In this document: one piece after another, positions 1 to 13,200 of the stretch | How the letters are laid out: each line of letters opens with the position of its first letter | How positions within the stretch are numbered: position 1 is the stretch's first letter | Assembly: GCA_001655205.1 (NCBI GenBank) | Contig: LPNZ01011359.1 | Location: 1 to 30,900 of the forward strand | DNA: 30,900 bases | Origin: Lenisia limosa | Lineage: Eukaryota > Breviatea | Direction of reading: 5' to 3' | Position numbers and translations under genes: made by a program | Notes under the pieces: model-generated | What the model saw: only the letters and a program-made list of their open reading frames with translations | The model's database searches: none | What the model was told of the DNA's origin: nothing

Positions 1-1
1 C

Positions 2-958
2 AGGATAGTCAAAAGAGAAGCAGACATTTATGGAGCTGGGCTAACGCAAACAATACATAAACTTTTTAACGCCTTACAGGTACGTTTGGGTGATCGAGCG
101 GTGGTGGGACTCTTCAAAGNNNNNNNNNNNNNNNNNNNNNNNNNNNNNNNNNNNNNNNNNNNNNNNNNNNNNNNNNNNNNNNNNNNNNNNNNNNNNNNNN
201 NNNNNNNNNNNNNNNNNNNNNNNNNNNNNNNNNNNNNNNNNNNNNNNNNNNNNNNNNNNNNNNNNNNNNNNNNNNNNNNNNNTTCGCTTCGTGATTATTA
301 CCTTTATGCCAATATTCTTCATCGAAATTTCCTTCATTTTACCCCCCAGGCCTAGCCATTGCCCAGGTGGACGATGTGAGGCCGGTTCTGGCATCTTACG
401 GAGGCACCAATGTCGGCGACAACTTCAATAGGCGGCTCAAGTGGGGGGAGGGCACTGAGTAGCTACTGCGGTCGGTTTTTCTTGTATATTTAAAACTCGA
501 TACTTTGCCGTTCTTAGGAGACACTGTTCATAATGTGCTTTTCGGCTTTGCTTTTCTTTGCAGCCACTATATATAATCTTTGAGTGTTACTAAAAGACTC
601 ATGCCCCAGGGAGTACCGTGAGAAGAAGGCGAAGAAGCCTGAGGTGGCTGCTACTGCCGCTGCACAGAAGGCGGCAAGGGGTAGTTCAGGACTTGTTTCA
701 ATGTGAGTGCTATTGTCTTCTTTCTCTCTCCTTGTTTTTGTTGTTATTCACTTTTCAGGGTAAAAGGCTTCCTCTAAAGTGGGATTTCCAAGGATAATTA
801 ATGTACATTAAATCAGCAATTTCAGTGGTCTAACAGTATGGCATTGTATTCATTCCAGTCCCCCGTGTGGTATTGATGCAGCGGCAGCTCGGAAGGCACA
901 GACAGCCGTATCAGCAAGTCGAAGAGCCGACTCGGGAGGGTCCTGGACATGTAAATAG
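2..958 (+). CDS. 3' part of an unrecognised gene, N gap inside
   Basis: I do not recognise this protein. The frame is open from base 2 to the gap at 120 (ending GDRAVVGLFK). It resumes in exons 350-458, 610-702 and 859-958 (TAG). The joins GA|G at 458/610 and AT|T at 702/859 keep one frame with GT/AG borders. The visible tail is hydrophilic and low in complexity: NFNRRLKWGEGTEEYREKKA, then an Ala/Lys-rich stretch (AATAAAQKAARG), then a short Ser/Arg-rich end. The first segment faintly suggests an EF-hand/calcyphosin-type N-terminus (YGAGLTQTIHKLFNAL), but the gap removes any loop that could confirm it. The 5' end lies outside the window. Its last 48 bases overlap, antisense, the proposed last exon of the minus-strand gene at 911-6425. 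Confidence 0.55.
120..282. other. Assembly gap
   Basis: N run inside the first gene; removes the region that could identify it. Confidence 0.99.
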
Positions 959-3900
959 CATTATGAATCTATTCAAAATTCTTGGCCAATAAAAAGATGT
1001 CAGATGAGCAAGCTCTTCCAGAATAATTTCCCAATCTCCCATGGTGATAGATGCAATTGCAATTATGAGCTCCACCAACTTCTGCTTTGAGGAGCTTGAG
1101 ATATAATTGATCCGGTTGCGGGAGGTTGGACGGTAAATCCGGAACGCTAGGGGGCATTTTGGGATAGATCCGGTGTGAAGTTGACTTGGTGGTCAGTTAC
1201 AGAATTCGGATAGTTATGGTAATGTTATGTGAAAATTATAATAAAAAGAGCATTTGGTCAGCCGTTCACATCATCACGCTGATGAGATACTGGATTGCAC
1301 CCATGCCTCAGAGCAAAGAAGTCCCCTACCTTCCATTTTGGAAGATCGTGTTTAATAAAGTTCTTCACTCGCTCTGTCAGTTCCGGAGGGGTGTTTTCCT
1401 TGAGTGTAACTTATGAACCAATATAGCATAAAGTTCGACTTTGGAGCATTGCTTTGCACGACATGATAGTATCCGCCAACAGATGATTGAGTCCAGGACA
1501 GGTAGTCCGTCATTGCGGGAATAAGGGAACACATCACGTGGTCTGACTCAAGTTAGCGAGGGAGGTGTCAAGAAAAAAGATTCTTTATAGATCGGTGGGA
1601 TTCAAATAACGTCAAGGTGGACAGTATTCAACGAAAGAGAGTGTCTTATCTAGTCACTTGTTAACCTTCTTGCGTTCGCATGTTCTCAACAATGATATTC
1701 ATCATCTTCATCGCAACGTTTGTGATCTTTGACATCTACACTTTGTTACAACGTGGTGCTATACTGCTGTTGTTAAAAATATAACATGTTCAAGTGGAAT
1801 CCCCATTTCTCAGTGTTAAACGCAGCTCACAGTGAGGTCAGGCCCATGTGTCAGCAAAGGCCAAATAGTCACTTGTGAGGAGCAAGGCAAATACGGAAAC
1901 ATCGAAATAGCCTAACTAGTTAGAAGACAAACGTGTTTGAGCTAACTGAAAAGCGATTTACCTGGTTTGCTCTGGAGATGTCCAAAAGCCCTAAAGAGGC
2001 CGACGTAAATCGTCCAACAGAACTCAGGAGCTACGGAAATGATAGAGTTTAACAAATTTTGGCAATGAAGCAAACAATGAAAGCAAAACGTACCACAGAG
2101 TGACAGGAGAATGCGGAATGCTGGTTATGTGTATCAATGTGTGGGACCCTTCGAAGACACGCGGACAGCAGTTTGTAGATATTGCTGATGGTTGAATGAG
2201 AAAAATTAAAGAAACAAGAAAGCTTCGTTCAAAATATTATCTGTTATGTAAACATACAAAGCAAATACTATGATTATATTATACTAGGCCAACCTCTGGT
2301 TTTCTTTTGAGATAGAAGGGATGCCATTTGGTGGGCAAATCAATAAAGACAAACAGTCAAGAACCTAAAGTGTAAGTAACCCAGTACAATTTCAGATAAT
2401 AGAAGACCTAAAAAAAAAGCTCCTCTAACTGGGCATAGGGCATTCCAAGCGCTGTTACTCAAGTCAAAACCTGAACGCATTTACCAATGGAAATAAAATA
2501 GTCACAGGATTTCTCTTAGATTATGTTGTAGCTGACAAGTGAGGGATTACAAAATAAACAACGGGAAATGCCTGGGAACTAGTAGTGGGTACAATGATCA
2601 AAATATTCTGAAGTAAGTGATATCGTTATGTTCAAATCTGATGAAGCTAGCACCACCCACCGAAATCCTTCTGTTCCTTCTCCCCGTTGATGAACTGCCA
2701 GCATTCCTCCATCCCACACACGGCGACCAAGCCAGCTTGAACCAATGGAGTAATGAGGAGGGAGGCGTAATGGGCTAAGAGGTAAGAAGAAATTTGCGGG
2801 AAAAGACGAATTTATCGATTGCTATTGTCAATGTTTACAGTTGTCCAGTATTTTAATGAACATAAGAGCGGTAATAAGAAATCCAACAGGTACTAAGGTA
2901 ACTCTCAACAATACTTACATAAAGAAGGAGGCGACGGTAAAGGCTTTCCAGTGGGGGTGAAGAGAGCAACAGAAGACAATAGAGCTGCACAATAATCATT
3001 TTTGCATTGTCATTAATCAGTACATTACCTGTCACGAAAAAACCTAAAGCAAAAGCAAGGACTATTTTTAAAAAAGTTAACCGAAAAAATAGATACTAAT
3101 CCATTTATTTTTAAGACGCCATACCATTCAGAATAGAATGTAGCCGGATGAAGACTTCTGGTAAGAGAGGTGCCGAAGCAATTCGGTCAACAAATGGTTC
3201 CAGAATAAACAAGCTACTCTCCTGAAAGATGAAACAACATGTTTACCCATTTCCACTAGTGATATGATCTTATGACCGACCTTCGAGTCGCACTGTGTGG
3301 AAAATGACAGTTCACACGTGTGAAAATGACTCAAAAAGTGAAGACGATAAACAGCCCAAATACAATTTGAACATTTAGTGGCACTGAAGACAGCATTGCC
3401 TCCATAACCGCAGAGAGGAAAGGGAGAGCGTGGAGAGGTGCACTAAGAATACGGCTAAAGATACTCAATTCAAATTGTTGCGAAGTATGGATCTCATAAC
3501 CCAAATCGTGACCCCCCCTTTTCGTATTCAGTAAATAATTTCCAGAAAACTCATCCCCCCCCCCCCACTCATATATCATTGAAATGAAGAAAATCACAAT
3601 ATCTGAAAANNNNNNNNNNNNNNNNNNNNNNNNNNNNNNNNNNNNNNNNNNNNNNNNNNNNNNNNNNNNNNNNNNNNNNNNNNNNNNNNNNNNNNNNNNG
3701 ACCAGTTAACGCTGATTTTAAAAGGCTTGAATTATTTCATCAATTTTACAAAGGAAAGAGCCCCACATACTTGATGGTTCATTCAGGATATCAAGACAGA
3801 AGTTCAATAGATCAACTGCGCTGTCCTTTCCAAATTCTGATAAAGTTGTTGCAAAACCCAGACCTGGATTGGTCAGCGGGTGAACAATGTAATAGAAGGG

Positions 3901-6425
3901 ACTCACCCATAACCGCATGTGGAGTGAGAGGAGAAACACCCGAGGAGTAGGAAGATGGTAAATGAGTCTGTTAAAGTAAATGCATTAGGGGATTCATACG
4001 TATTCTTTGGATATTCTTACAATCCCTATTGTTGCAATAATCAAACATTTTGCATTGAACAAGGTTAATATCAACTTTGATAGAGGTGGGTATGGCCATA
4101 ATAAGCCTTTATGCAGCCACACATACAATGTTAGTTTGGGTTGAAAGGCCGGCAAGAGCCACAAGAGATGATCTTAAGAGCTGCGGGGATACCACTTTTC
4201 GAGTATCACCAGACCAGTCAGCTGCCGCGGTCCAAAGATGGGCAGAATAATAAAAGGAACAACTTGGCTCTGGACAATAAAAAATGGGCTTCAGGGCGAA
4301 TCTTCTCAGTACAATAAGAAATTCAAATCCCAAATAACGTTAAATTTTTTTCCACACCTTAGACTGCCCTATGGAAAGAGTTGGCCCTACATACCGCAGT
4401 GGGCTAGTTCCTCACAAAGAACCGCTTTGACTTCGTCTGGTGTGCTTGTTGACTCCTGTTAGATGAAACATACACACCCACAACGTTATCACAGAACTGA
4501 CTTTCAATATCTCAACAAAAATTCCGTAATCTGTAAACAATGTTGTTCGTCATATTTGAGATTGCCAACAGAGCCGACCATTAGAGTGTGCAATAAAGCT
4601 TCGGAAGGAAGCAGACTTTGTGACACCGCTGTCGATTTCTGAGCCTCAGGCGCAGCGCTGAGTGTCAGTGTGATGGAGGAACAACAAACCATGCAACATT
4701 GTAGATCTCGGAGATGAGTTTGAGAAGCTGCTTGGGGCAAGAACAAAAATGTGGACCTGTTTTGTTAAAGTTGAAAACTGTTGAAAGAAGAGTCATAAAT
4801 TAAAATCTTCGGATTTAGCATCTATTGGCTTAAATTAGGTGTTAAAATCTGTAGCTTTTACAACGATCATAAATATCGATGTTTTATTGATTTATTAGTA
4901 TTCCCAGATAATACTCCAATTATCAAATGACAAGTTGTCATCACTCACTTCCAACACGGCAAAGGGATAAAAGATGTGCCAAGTAGAACCGTGTCACCTT
5001 CAAAAGTCGTGCCTAAATCGATATTACAATCTCAGTTCAAAATGAATAAGAATGGACAAAACACAGGGCACTACAAACAAACCTCTGTTAGTAAGTCAGG
5101 ATCTTTCAGAAGAGCAGAAATGCGAATGAAGATTTCCTTCAGAGTTAGGCAGAAATATATATAAGCAAAAACCCCTGTAAAAGATAGGGGAACAGTTAGA
5201 ATCAAAGTGGATTGCAGCTATTAAATCTTACATTGATAAGGCCTGAAAAAGCTTCCTCGGGCACTTCATCTCCACGATCCACAAAAATCTACATCGTTAA
5301 ATCAGAAACTTTAAAAATGAGAGGATGTTCTTTAACCCACTTTGACAGCAGCTTTCCAAACATCATTGACAACAGCAAAGTCATTGTGAACTGTTGACAC
5401 GAGTACAACGAGGTCCACAAACTGGGGTGCTACTTGGTATAAGACTGGTGATGAAATATTAAGAAGAGGATTATCTTCCCAAACAAGGTGACGCGTATCT
5501 CATAATTTAAGCGAGAAAACCCTCCTTTTTATAATGAAACCTACCGTTAGTGACATCCTGCTCATCTGGTACTAAGTCCTTGACCATTGAAAGCAAAATG
5601 CTCTGTGCTTCTATACACCGTTAACTGAGAAACAACTAAATAAATGGAACTGATAGTTGTTAAATTCTTGAAGTTACCAATACCAGTGACAACAAACCAC
5701 ATACATTCACATAACTCCCAACAGACTCGAATGCAAAGACGTGACCATGGCAATGCTGGTGGGGGAGACGCTTGTGGGGCGTTGCTTCATAAAGGCCTCA
5801 ACACCCTAGCAATTGTAAAATCGGATTAAGGTTGGCGCCATTCAAACTTACTTCGTGCCCCCTCCCTCCCCAAACTTTTGCCCATGCCCGTGTTGAAAGA
5901 AGCAGTTCCGTTATAGCGACGAGCTGGGATGACCTATCCTCCACTGTGGTATGGCTAATGCACACAGCAAGACAGGGGAGAACACCCTGTCCGTTTAGTG
6001 ATCCAATATTAACTGATCGAACAAAAACACAAGAAAAGAATAAAACGTCCATTCATGTCTTTGTTGTCTGAGATGACATAAAATACAGTAACCTTACATT
6101 GTTCCAAATGAAAAACTTTATAAAATTTACGACACTAACTTTTCATATGGTGGCATCTTTGTCAAGAAAAAAACCTGTATAACTGCTATGATTGACAGAA
6201 AAGTAAAACAGGATTCCTACTGAAATTGACTCCACAGCTGCATCCGCAGCATCAAAGCTGTCAAATGACTCTGGCTCTCTGATTAGTCCATGGCGGAGCT
6301 GATCGAGACGCTAGAACAAGAGATTAGAGCAACAACTCGGAACTGTAGGCCGAAAATTCATATCTTTTCCAATATTCATCATTATTATTATGAAAAATTA
6401 CCTAACAAACCTGATTAAGCTCCAT
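911..6425 (-). CDS. Helical-repeat protein, possibly FIRRM/DUF4487-like
   Basis: The start MELNQ is at 6411-6425. Exons 6175-6313, 5852-6012, 5711-5805 and 5545-5600 follow with phases that close at each join. Further exon-like blocks run down to 911-1146 (QKLVELIIAIASITMGDWE, TGA at 911). One intron near 4.65 kb is only 32 nt. The product is rich in amphipathic helices typical of ARM/HEAT folds: FVDLVVLVSTVHNDFAVV near 5.38 kb, ARLLKVTRFYLAHLLSL near 4.98 kb, and FILEPFVDRIASAPLLPEVF near 3.2 kb. The order of a DVWKAAVK block followed by a VTRFYLAHL block loosely recalls FIRRM (C1orf112), a FIGNL1 partner in recombination. That is inference from remembered family features. An importin/exportin-like or other HEAT protein is equally possible. 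A gap at 3610-3699 and unclear exons below 3.3 kb leave the 3' half provisional. The gene starts 294 bp from PPIL4, divergently. Confidence 0.5.
3610..3699. other. Assembly gap
   Basis: N run in the minus-strand helical-repeat gene, near a poly-C tract at 3556. Confidence 0.99.
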
Positions 6426-6719
6426 AACCTTGTTCTCTTTCAAGTAACTTTAACATTAAGGCTTTATTTCACAAATATGCAATTTAATTTAAATACAATT
6501 ATGATAATCAATCATTTCAATTGCAACAAAAAGAACAGAATCTTGGGTTTGAGTTCTCATGGAAGAAGGCTGCCCCGTGCCGTTTTCCTTTATTGCTGGT
6601 CTTGGTCTCTTTGCTGTTTTTGCCTGCCTCTTCTTGTATCTTCATCAGTTGCTGGTATAATTATATATATTTTTAAATAGGGTATATCAAATTGAGTACT
6701 AAGTAAAGCTGTGTTCAAT
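6426..6719. promoter_or_regulatory. Shared intergenic region between divergent genes
   Basis: These 294 bases separate the start codons of the minus-strand helical-repeat gene and of PPIL4, so both promoters must lie here or in 5' UTRs. The left half is AT-rich and the right half more mixed. I see no certain TATA box or other defined element. The role is inferred from position only. Confidence 0.4.
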
Positions 6720-9700
6720 ATGAGTGTGCTCTTAGAGACCTCCCTTGGCGAGATTGTCATAGATTTATTTGTTGATGAATGCCCTAACACGACGAAGAAC
6801 TTTTTGAAGCTTTGCAAGGTTTGATCTCGCTGTGATTCACTCTCGTATCTGTCTTCGTATAACTATCTAGGTCAAATATTACAACTTTACTCCATTCCAC
6901 AACGTTGACAAGGATTTTATTGCACAAACTGGAGACCCAACAGGAAGAGGAAAGGAAGGAACCTCGATCAATGGGTGGGTGTAAAATTCAAGTTTGTTTC
7001 ACCACTTTCCAGCAATACATAATTCTGGCCATTTTGTTTTCTTACATGACAGACTTCTTTATGGAGAGCAGGCAAGATTCTTCCCTGACGAGATTCGACC
7101 AACGCTGAAGCACGATCAGATTGGACGTGTCGCCATGGCTAATGCTGGCAAAGATCTGAACGCTTCCATGGTATGGCTAGTGATGGTTGTGGGTTAGAAT
7201 TTCCCGTTTATTTATAGCTAGTTTATAGATTTATCAAATTTTCTTTGAAAGAAATGACTATTTAGTTTTACATTGCTCTTGGAGAGGAAATTCCCGATCT
7301 TGATGAACAACATACAAGTAAGCAATGGTATTTTGATGATGTTTTTGAATGGTGGAATATCTGATACCATTGGTACAACATACTTCTATGTTGGTTTGTG
7401 GCGGTAATACGGGATTACGTTTTGACATGAGCAGTTTTCGGTCAGGTTGCTGAAGGCTTTGAAACCCTGGAGAAGATCAATGAAGTCATGGTCAATGATG
7501 AGAACAGGCCTTTCCAGGACATCAGGTTTACGGATATTTTGTTGCTGTTTGGGAGGATTCGCTAATTAAGCAATATCCAAACATTGGTTTACTAAGAAAA
7601 GACCGTTTTCAATCCCTTATGTTCCAGAATCAAGCACACTGTCATTCTGGACGACCCCTTCCCAGACCCAAAGAACCTTGAGGTTCCTGACGAGTCGCCC
7701 ATCCCCACCCGCGAGCAATTAGATGTGAGGAGGCACTGTTAACCACTATTGCCACAGCGGTCAAGATTTGATAGATTCATTTAAGAATATGTTGAAACAA
7801 CTAAACGGAGCTTTATCTGTTCACTGTGTACCCCTAACCGATTTGAACCCCTGGCTTTGCCGCCCCATTTATACGATCAGCCCCTCTTACGTTGCAGAAT
7901 GCCAACCTTGACGACGATATCGACCTTGAAGTTTTGAAGGAGCAAGAAAACGACGATGAGGTTGAGAAGGAGAGGCAGATCAGAGAAGCTGTGGCTAGAG
8001 CCGAGGTGAGCCAGTGAAAGTTGTTGCTATGAAATAATCCTAAGTACATACATGTACATATATATATATTACATAGATATCAATTTTTGGGTGATTTTCA
8101 CAAGTATGAATTATTATTTTCCACGCAGCGGTGTTAGATAATTGACATGATTCAAATAAATTTTTCCATCCCCTCCCCCCCAGATTATTCGATTGGTGAT
8201 NNNNNNNNNNNNNNNNNNNNNNNNNNNNNNNNNNNNNNNNNGAAGATACCCTCTTTGTCTGCAAGCTAAACCCCATCACCCAAGATGAGGATTTGGAGCT
8301 TGTCTTCTCCAGATTCGGCAAAATTGTTGAGTATGAGGGGAAATGGTACCATTATGCCAAAATGTCCGGCCCCCCCTTACTTTTGTTCGTAACTCCTGAT
8401 TGTGCTGGTGTTTTCAGCATCAGTCTATTTAGTCATCAGAGTTGATTTTGGTTTTTTTTTTGGTTCATCAATTTCTTTACCACCCCCCCCCCCCNNNNNN
8501 NNNNNNNNNNNNNNNNNNNNNNNNNNNNNNNNNNNNNNNNNNNNNNNNNNNNNNNNNNNNNNNNNNNNNNNNNNNNNNNNNNNNNNNNNNNNNNNNNNNN
8601 NNGGTTCGTAATTGTTTGATAGTTTGTGTAATCCTAAGGTTTTTATTCTCTCATGTGACTTCAAAAACAGCATTTTACTCCCCTCAGATACCAATTTTAC
8701 TCCCCCTCAGATGCGCCATCATCCGAGACCATCAGACTGGTGACAGTCTGCAGTACGCCTTCATTACCTTCGAGGACAAGACGTCAGCGGAGAGAGCCTT
8801 CCTCAAAATGGTACGGTCAACACACTCTTGGACTTAATCATCCCCAAGAAATCCATTCTTTAACATCGTTTCACAATGATGCTTTATGTTGGGGTTTTTT
8901 TAANNNNNNNNNNNNNNNNNNNNNNNNNNNNNNNNNNNNNNNNNNNNNNNNNNNNNNNNNNNNNNNNNNNNNNNNNNNNNNNNNNNNNNNNNNNNNNNNN
9001 NNNNNNNNNNNNNNNNNNNNNNNNNNNNNNNNNNNNNNNNNNNNNNNNNNNNNNNNNNNNNNNNNNNNNNNNNNNNNNNNNNNNNNNNNNNNNNNNNNNN
9101 NNNNNNNNNNNNNNNNNNNNNNNNNNNNNNNNNNNNNNNNNNNNNNAAAGTGTATCCCAGCTATGGAACCAAGTCAGAAGAGGCAAATATGGTGAGCGAC
9201 TTGTAAGGGATTGAAAATGGATATATGATCAACGATTCCACTAATAAGACAAAAGAACGGAAATGAATCTTGTTGTATTATATGTTCATTTTCCTTACTG
9301 CTTCAGAGAGATATGCTGGTAACGCCAACAAGAGATCGGGTAAGTGGATGTTGGAAACTCGTTGGCACTTCGCATTTCTACCTACTATGATGCGACATAT
9401 AGTACATACATGTATGTTTTGTCTGGTCCCTTTTCATTATGGAAATGTGACAACAAGCCTATTTTGGTAACGAATTTTATATGTAATCCCTCTTCATTCA
9501 ATCAATTACTAAAACACGAGTGAAGGTTTCACAGAGTTAATTCTGGAGTGACATTTTAGATCCAAAACCGCACTACGAGAAAAGGGAGGATGAGAGGCCT
9601 CGCGACCGCAGAGATGATCGCAGGGGAAGAGACTATGATAGAAGAGATGACAGAAGAAGAGACAGAAGAAGTGATAGAAGAGATGACAGAAGAGATGACA

Positions 9701-9828
9701 GAAGAGATGACAGAAGAGATGACAGAAGAAGTGATAGAAGAGATGACAGAAGAGATGACAGAAGAGATGAAAGAAGAGATTATGATAGAAGAAGTGACAG
9801 AAGAGATGAGTTTGGACGAACGCGTTGA
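6720..9828 (+). CDS. PPIL4: PPIL4: cyclophilin-RRM nuclear peptidyl-prolyl isomerase
   Basis: A nuclear, spliceosome-associated cyclophilin. Exons: 6720-6818, 6871-6974, 7053-7170, 7266-7317, 7435-7525, 7628-7724, 7898-8005, 8184-8330 (gap inside), 8711-8810, one in the 8904-9146 gap, ?-9191, 9307-9339, 9560-9828. The cyclophilin domain opens [17 protein letters not shown] and contains [22 protein letters not shown] replaces the catalytic FHR of active cyclophilins; animal PPIL4 also has Asn there. [17 protein letters not shown] leads into the linker. The RRM has [20 protein letters not shown] (RNP2) and [10 protein letters not shown] (RNP1). After the gap, [14 protein letters not shown] matches the family's post-RRM segment. 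The C-terminus is an Arg/Asp repeat tail ending DEFGRTR. Introns run from about 52 to 380 nt. Part of the RRM end is lost in the gap. Confidence 0.95.
8201..8241. other. Assembly gap
   Basis: N run inside the PPIL4 exon just before the RRM. Confidence 0.99.
8495..8602. other. Assembly gap
   Basis: N run after a poly-C tract in a PPIL4 intron. Confidence 0.99.
8904..9146. other. Assembly gap
   Basis: N run that hides the last RRM strand exon of PPIL4. Confidence 0.99.
9618..9810 (+). repeat. 12-bp tandem repeats encoding the RD/RS tail of PPIL4
   Basis: The unit agaagagatgac recurs with small variants (agaagtgatag, agaagagatgaa). In the PPIL4 frame it reads RRDD, RRSD and RRDE, giving an alternating charged tail like RS/RD domains of splicing factors. 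The repeat also keeps the other two + frames and the antisense frame open, producing false ORFs. Copy number is likely variable between strains, which is inference. Confidence 0.85.
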
Positions 9829-10287
9829 TTGTCATTTTAATGGTCCTTGTATGTGTTCAAAATATATTGTTTTCATTGTTATATGCTATCATTTCCATGT
9901 CTTTATTATTTGATTCGTGTACTGTATAAATACTCGCAGGCATATATAAGACATATAGACATATAGGTCATCTTCACCAGAGATTTCACCCTGGGTGGTG
10001 GTTGATGCAACAACTTGGAAAACGTCAACAACACAAATAAAGGCTTGGTGAAGTCACATGTGGTTACCCCCGTGACCTCCCTCCCTTTTCTGATTTTTTT
10101 TTTTTAAAAAAAAATCCTTTCTGTGCAGGTGCAAACAGCAGAATACTTAAATTAAACTAACCAAAAACCAAAGTGTGAANNNNNNNNNNNNNNNNNNNNN
10201 NNNNNNNNNNNNNNNNNNNNNNNNNNNNNNNNNNNNNNNNNNNNNNNNNNNNNNNNNNNNNNNNNNNNNNNTCTCTTTACTCTTCAG
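9829..10287. other. Intergenic, with N gap 10180-10271
   Basis: This holds the PPIL4 3' UTR and the upstream region of the next gene. An aataaa-like hexamer lies near 10036, followed by T and A runs near 10100. The gap ends just 5' of the next start codon, and the preceding ctcttcag looks like a splice acceptor, so a 5' UTR exon may be hidden. No other coding signal was seen. Confidence 0.5.
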
Positions 10288-13200
10288 ATGCTCCTGGTTG
10301 CCGGCCTTCTCCTGGCCTTTTTAGCTGCCCACGTCTCTGCTGAGCCCACAAAGTACTACACTCAGGCGTATGACCCTATTTCGTAAGCCTCTCCACTCCC
10401 TCAAGAACTAAAGAGCTTTATTCACATTCCTCAAAGATTGAAGGATTGGAGTGTCATATTTGTTTGCCCCCCTCCCCCACTATTCCCAATGTGTCAACTA
10501 GTGCAAAATCAATCAGCTAGTCCATCATTAATACCTCTTTTCAGCGTGATGTGGAGGGCTTCAGCCTGAATACTTCCTCTTCCTATTATTTAGTTCAGCG
10601 TGATGTGGAGGGCTTCAGCCTGAATACTTCCTCTTTCTATTATTTAGTTGATATTATGCGATAGATTGGAACCCCTTAATACACTCTCCTTCAAGATATT
10701 AACACCCCTTTTACCGCCATTTGCTTTAGACCCGAGGCGACAGAATTCCCCCTCTTTGCCTGGAGCACCGAGCAGGATATGTTTGTCCCCAGCGGTATCA
10801 ACTCCGCAGGTCTCATGGCTACCGGATGGCGTGGGGCGTGGGGGGTCTAATAACAGGATGATGATGTTGATGATGACAATTGGGACTGGATTTCTGATAT
10901 TCTGAGGGAGGGAGGGGGTATTGAGCCGTGTATTCAACTGCTTCCATCAACCTTTAATTACTGTTACGTGTATATGAAAAGAGTCCTTGCCTGATCTTCC
11001 TGAGTTCACTCTGCAGTCCAAGGCGGAAAATACATGAACCGAAACCTGGCCCCTTTCAACAGCGACAGCAAGCACATTGATGTTTTGGAGTTTGACCCAA
11101 AGTGGGCAGAAAAAAAGCTACTGATGGAAATAAGCTCCGATATTGTTTTGTTGGTACCATACTCAGACTGTCATACAACCTTCCAGATTTTTTTTTTTTT
11201 TTTTTTCAACTCATGAATCAGAACCAAAAGTTACACAAAGATGCCGCAGCCATTGTACCCCATCTCCCCTGACCTCCCTTATTCGTTCCAATTTACTGGT
11301 ATGATGGGAGACTCGTCGTAAACAGGCCACTGGATATATTGTGAGGTTTTTACCAATAGGACAATCGGTAAATTTTTGACATATGAAACTCCATCAAAAG
11401 CTGTAGTCATCCCTCGCAGCCAATAATAACCACCTGGTGCTCTCTGGCATGGATCCCACCAAGGATACTTTGGGCATGGTGCAACTCCTCGATGTTTTCG
11501 GTGGTATGGGGGNNNNNNNNNNNNNNNNNNNNNNNNNNNNNNNNNNNNNNNNNNNNNNNNNNNNNNNNNNNNNNNNNNNNNNNNNNNNNNNNNNNNNNNN
11601 NNNNNNNNNNNNNNNNTTTGAGATTATATTACTGAATATAAATATCAACAACATTTGTTGATAGTAGTAACCCAGCTTTGTTGTTTTTCACCCCAGAATA
11701 CGCCCCTGTTCTTCTTGCAACCCCGGGTGATATATTGGGATACCCTGAGCTTGAAATTGTCACCAAGTGTATTGGAGAACGCATTTACGTAAGTGAAGGG
11801 GACAAATTGAAGTCTGGCAAATAATTTCCACAAGACCAGTCGAAGTGATGTTCTCAGATCCGGTCGCGTAGTAACGCCTTCGACTGCAACATGATGTGGT
11901 ACAATGCTGATGACGTCACCATCTACAAAACAGTTGAAACAAGTATGATGCCTAGGATATGGTGTGAATCACTTTTTTTAATCGTTTATGATGAGATTTG
12001 GGATAACATATTACACCAAAGAACTACTTCGGTTCGAAAAAAGACGGAATTTCTCGATAAATTTCCGATAACTGTCGATATTTTACCAGTCTTTTTTGAA
12101 CCGAAGTGAAGAACAATGATCCCCTGCATTACAATCCTCTGATCCACAATAGTGAACATAGCAACCCCTCTCCACAAAACTTACAGTTTAGACGGAGTGT
12201 GTATCTCTGCAGACTTCCAGCTCTCATCGGACGAGGACGGTGTTGTTGCAGTACTTGGCCTGGGTGTTGCCCCCGATCGTTGGTTCAATGCCACCACTAT
12301 GAAGTGTTTGGACGGGCCATGTCTCGACACCACCCCTGTGTAGGCATACGGGGCGGGGATCAATCAAAAATCCAGAACGCATGAAGTTAATAATATATCA
12401 GGCTTTTTTGTGATAGATTAACATTTTGCTCTGAAGTAAACAGCTTTGGGATGTCCCGTTTGTTATTTCTAATATCGGCGTCCTCTTTGCTCATATTTGT
12501 TGCTCTTTCTCGCTTGCTTGCCAGTTCGATCAAGACTAAGTCCTCCAGGAGCCTCTCGCCCAATCTTCAGTACCCATTCCAGTTTGCCCTCGACCCGCAC
12601 CAGAACCTGTGGTACGGCTTCAACTCCACTGCTATTCAGTTCATTGTGGGTGGACAACCAACACTCTTTGGGATGTTGACTAGGCATACTGCCCCAGTGC
12701 CAACCCTAATTTTGGTACCTGATTGTTTAGGAATATGATGTTGAAACGCTTGAGTATAAAGAATTTGCTACTCTGTTCACCACCACTGACCTCTCAAAGT
12801 TTGCATGTTGTGTTTTGGTAAATCTTTTTGAATCATTTATATAACAATCATACCAACTATTTTTTATTTATTATCTCTACACATATAATATAAAAAAGTA
12901 TAGAAGAAAGTCATGCACATATTATATGTTCGATTTACGATATTAGGTATCAATCAGTCCTTCGGTCTGTTGTTGAGCCAGTTCTCGCATGGGATCCAAA
13001 TGATCTTGAGCAGAACAGCATTCAACTTGGGTGGGTCTCTCACCTTTACCAACTCTCGAAATTTGTTTTATTATTCAAGGTTTGAGATTGAAATTGACGG
13101 CGTCATCCATGGTCTCAACAAAATTGTTCTCCGTGGCCAAACTTACACCAAAAAAGGTTGGTGATGCCATGGTTTTGTATGCCAGTTGGGCGTATTGTAC

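Noticed and set aside
9509-9835. Minus-strand ORF with repeated CHLF units
   Set aside because: Antisense shadow of the PPIL4 repeat tail.
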